Shown piece after piece: positions 61,674 through 64,000 of a stretch of 64,000 nucleotides of DNA (position 1 is the stretch's first letter; each line of letters begins with the position of its first letter). The notes under the pieces are model-generated. The model was given only the letters and a program-made list of their open reading frames with translations. It did no database searches and was not told where the DNA came from. The position numbers were made by a program, and so were the translations under genes. Source of the DNA: Aliivibrio salmonicida LFI1238 (GTDB taxonomy: Bacteria; Pseudomonadota; Gammaproteobacteria; Enterobacterales; Vibrionaceae); NCBI RefSeq assembly GCF_000196495.1, contig NC_011312.1:3224001-3288000 (forward strand), given 5' to 3'.

Positions 61674-63205
61674 GTTTATATGATACGTAATAGCGTACAG
61701 CTTGAAGAATTATATCTGAAGGGTATTGGTAGCCAGAAAAGTCCATGTAGTGCTCTAGTTAAGATTAGAACAATAGGCGCCTACGGCGCAAATCAAAAGG
61801 ACTCAACCTCTTCCATTGTTGCCAATAAATCGTTTATCCTATCGCCATGCACGCATATAAACCCCTGAAACAATTATTTAATAGTCAAAATAACTGGCTT
61901 AAATTTCTTCATAATAACAAAGCTAACCTAAGAGCGGTCGTGATTGAAAATGTCACAAAGATGCTGTCCTGTGGGACAGCGGCTTTTGGCTCTCGCGAAT
62001 ATCATTGTTGCAACCCTGACTGTACCCATATCAAATATATTCACCAAACCTGTAAATCTCGAGCGTGCAGTAGCTGTGGCATGAAAGCCACAGAGCGATG
62101 GATACAAAAGCAACAACATGTCTTCCCTGAATGCGAATATCAACACATCACCTTTACCCTTCCAAACACGCTATGGCCTATCTTTCGTCATAACCGTTGG
62201 CTGTTAAATAAATTATTCAAATGTGCTGCAAACATTCTGCTGGGATGGGCAAAAGATAAAGGAATAGATGTCGGTATCTTTTGTGCTCTTCATACTTACG
62301 GTCGAAAACTGAATTGGAATACGCACTTACATTTATCGGTCACTCGTGGGGGAATTTGTGAACGTACCGGTTTATGGAAACCCATTTACTTCCAAATGAA
62401 AACGACAGAGCCTTGTTGGAGAGCGGCTATCGTCAGTTTATTGGGTAAGGCTTATGATGAGCTTGATTTATCAAGCGAAGAATGCCCCTATATCCGTAAT
62501 AAAACGGATTGGTCACGCTTTTTAAGCAGTCAATATAATCGTCGTTGGAAGCTTCATTTTGCTAAAAAGACAAATAATGTAAAACCGACGATGAACTATC
62601 TTGGTCGGTATTTAAAACGGCCCCCGATTTCAGCGTCACGTTTAAGTCATTACGCCAAAGGCGGAATGATAACGTTTAATTATTTAGACCATCGAACAGG
62701 AACAACAGACAGCCTAACATTATCACCAGAAGAGATGATAAGACGGATAGTAGAGCACTATCCTGATAAACATTTCAAGATGATCCGATACTACGGTTTT
62801 TTATCAATGCGTCGTCGTGGAGAAGCTCTGCCTAGAGTTTATGCAGCTTTAGGTATGACAATAGAAGCTGAGCCGAAAATGCCAGGGTATGCCGCAATGT
62901 TAAAAGGATATGTAAAAGTAGATCCGTACGAATGTATTTTATGTGAAAGTCGTCTGGTGTTTACGAATTTCCGAGTCGGAAATTCGGTCAATGATTTAGT
63001 CACCCATGCGATAGTTCAGTCAGAATTGAGGGCAGCATAATAAGGTTTGTAGGATAAGTGTATCTAAAACTCATGAAATAGGGCTAAAACAGTTATAAAA
63101 TCCCCGATAATTATATTTTCGATACCTTTTAAAAAAACAGCGATGGTGAAATTGGCTTTTTTAGACGGGCCAATGCTAACTCAGCAACATTCAAATTCCT
63201 TACCT
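61674..63205 (+). mobile_element. IS91-type (HUH) element; ends inferred from truncated neighbours
   Basis: The Y2-type transposase gene is flanked by 173 and ~165 bases of non-coding DNA. The IS6 remnant is cut at about 61673 and the chemoreceptor gene at about 63205. These two cuts probably mark the element's ends, about 1.53 kb apart. No inverted repeats, as expected of rolling-circle elements. Exact ends not proved. Confidence 0.5.
61847..63040 (+). CDS. IS91-family transposase
   Basis: 397 residues. N-terminal zinc-finger region (REYHCCNPDCTHIKYIHQTC, CKSRACSSCG), HUH motif in LNWNTHLHLSVTRGG (H-x-H) and the tyrosine motif NYLGRYLKRPPISASRLSHY with Tyr residues for rolling-circle cleavage. 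C-terminal Cys pair ECILCES. Full length for the family (~390-400). Confidence 0.92.
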   Translation: MHAYKPLKQLFNSQNNWLKFLHNNKANLRAVVIENVTKMLSCGTAAFGSREYHCCNPDCTHIKYIHQTCKSRACSSCGMKATERWIQKQQHVFPECEYQHITFTLPNTLWPIFRHNRWLLNKLFKCAANILLGWAKDKGIDVGIFCALHTYGRKLNWNTHLHLSVTRGGICERTGLWKPIYFQMKTTEPCWRAAIVSLLGKAYDELDLSSEECPYIRNKTDWSRFLSSQYNRRWKLHFAKKTNNVKPTMNYLGRYLKRPPISASRLSHYAKGGMITFNYLDHRTGTTDSLTLSPEEMIRRIVEHYPDKHFKMIRYYGFLSMRRRGEALPRVYAALGMTIEAEPKMPGYAAMLKGYVKVDPYECILCESRLVFTNFRVGNSVNDLVTHAIVQSELRAA

Positions 63206-64000
63206 TGTACTTGAGAGTTCACTGATTGCAGTAGAAATTACCTCTACTTGAGCTAACTCACTTTGAATATTTTTAGCTGTATTTTGCATGACAACAATAA
63301 GCTCTTCAGAAGAAGAACTAACTTGCTCTGAAACCGAAAATAACCCCCCAACAATCCCTTGTAACTTCGATATTACACCTTGGTAATCTTTTGATAGTCT
63401 TGCTAATTCATTTTCCCCACTAATAACCTCTGAAGAGTTATTTAAGTCTCCTAATGAGAGGCTAGTAATGCCCTCTGAAATTCCTTTCATTGATTTTTCA
63501 AATCGAGTAATAATAAAAAAAGAAACAATAATTGATATGGTAATCGAACCTAAAAATACAAGCCCTATAATTATCATTGAATTATTAAACAGCTCATCCC
63601 CAAGATTACTTGCAGCTACAGAATCTTTTTCATTTAAATCAATCAAAGCAAGCAGTAGTTCACTATAATCATTATAGCATTTCTGGTGAGAAGTAAAATG
63701 AAACTTAGCCGCTTGCTCCATCCTGCCTTCATCAATCAGAGTAATTAATTTTTTTGACTCTGTTTCATATATTTTAAACGTTCTTTCAAACTCATCAAAT
63801 AAAGTACCTTCTTGTTTTGATGAGATAAAATTGCGATATTTTCCTATAATTTCATTTATTTCTTTCAACTTCTTATTATATACATCAATAGTTTTAGTAG
63901 AGTCTTTTAAAATAATCATTTCTGATTCTTCTAGGCGAAAATCAGAAGTTTGAGTATTTAAACTCCCAAGAAGTTTAGTCGAAGGTAACATGTTTGTTGC
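63200..64000 (-). pseudogene. Methyl-accepting chemotaxis protein, signalling domain lost (5' end beyond window)
   Basis: The frame is open to the window edge, so the N-terminus (first membrane helix) lies outside. Visible: a helical periplasmic sensor region with charged repeats (STKTIDVYNKKLKEINEIIG, DEFERTFKIYETESKKLITL), a membrane helix (NNSMIIIGLVFLGSITISII), a HAMP region (EKSMKGISEGITSLSLGDLN) and the first part of the cytoplasmic coiled coil (SEQVSSSSEELIVVMQNTAK, VISTAISELSST). Then Arg and a stop where a full receptor would go on for ~250 residues. Truncated by the IS91-side junction near 63205; a receptor without its CheA/CheW tip cannot signal. Confidence 0.85.

Overview
The window reads as an origin-proximal segment of the large chromosome of a low-GC gammaproteobacterium of the Vibrionaceae, most likely Aliivibrio (fischeri/logei/salmonicida/wodanis group). 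The reasons are the conserved gene order (trkH-hemG, thiCEFSGH, rmuC-ubiEJB-tatABC, tatD/hemB), a cluster of four ParB-type parS sites in the thi-pepP region, two tandem CsrB-type RNAs, and AT-rich, IS-rich accessory DNA. The genus call is inference; no sequence search was possible.

Layout. 1-6.3 kb: end of trkH, hemG, a tRNA-Trp followed by a 125-bp tandem repeat, an M16 lipoprotein protease, a small hypothetical gene, crcB and a Usp protein. 6.4-12.4 kb: thiamine operon behind a sigma-70 promoter and a TPP riboswitch. 12.5-20.8 kb: GH20 hexosaminidase, Xaa-Pro aminopeptidase, a divergent LysR/MFS pair, a small helical protein and an EamA transporter; parS sites lie at 8.76, 10.27, 12.45 and 15.16 kb. 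20.9-27.0 kb: rmuC, ubiE-ubiJ-ubiB, tatA-tatB-tatC. 27.1-29.9 kb: an IS982-type element with target duplication, then two CsrB-like RNAs, each with a GacA/UvrY-type palindrome about 175 bp upstream of its promoter. 29.9-31.9 kb: tatD-family gene and hemB.

32.1-64 kb is a mosaic surface-polysaccharide region full of insertion sequences. An IS66 element abuts a broken winged-helix gene. An RfaH ops element follows, and an ISAs1 element sits inside the leader. Next come neuD-neuB-neuA-neuC in the order and sizes of the E. coli K1 sialic acid genes, a Wzx flippase, a glycosyltransferase ending in an 8-bp tandem repeat, and a GT52-like putative sialyltransferase. Two near-identical ISAs1-type copies bracket rfbBADC (dTDP-L-rhamnose) and a second, truncated wzx. 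A second block follows: Wzy-like polymerase, several GT2 enzymes, an acetyltransferase, sugar epimerases, a PglC-type initiating transferase and a WbpM-type dehydratase. The right end is a junction of truncated IS6, IS91-type and chemoreceptor sequences.

Together the second half encodes nucleotide-sugar supply (CMP-sialic acid, dTDP-L-rhamnose and perhaps its 4-epimer, UDP-FucNAc/QuiNAc type sugars), lipid-linked assembly and export of an O-antigen or capsule. It appears to have been assembled from at least two modules and rearranged by IS elements.
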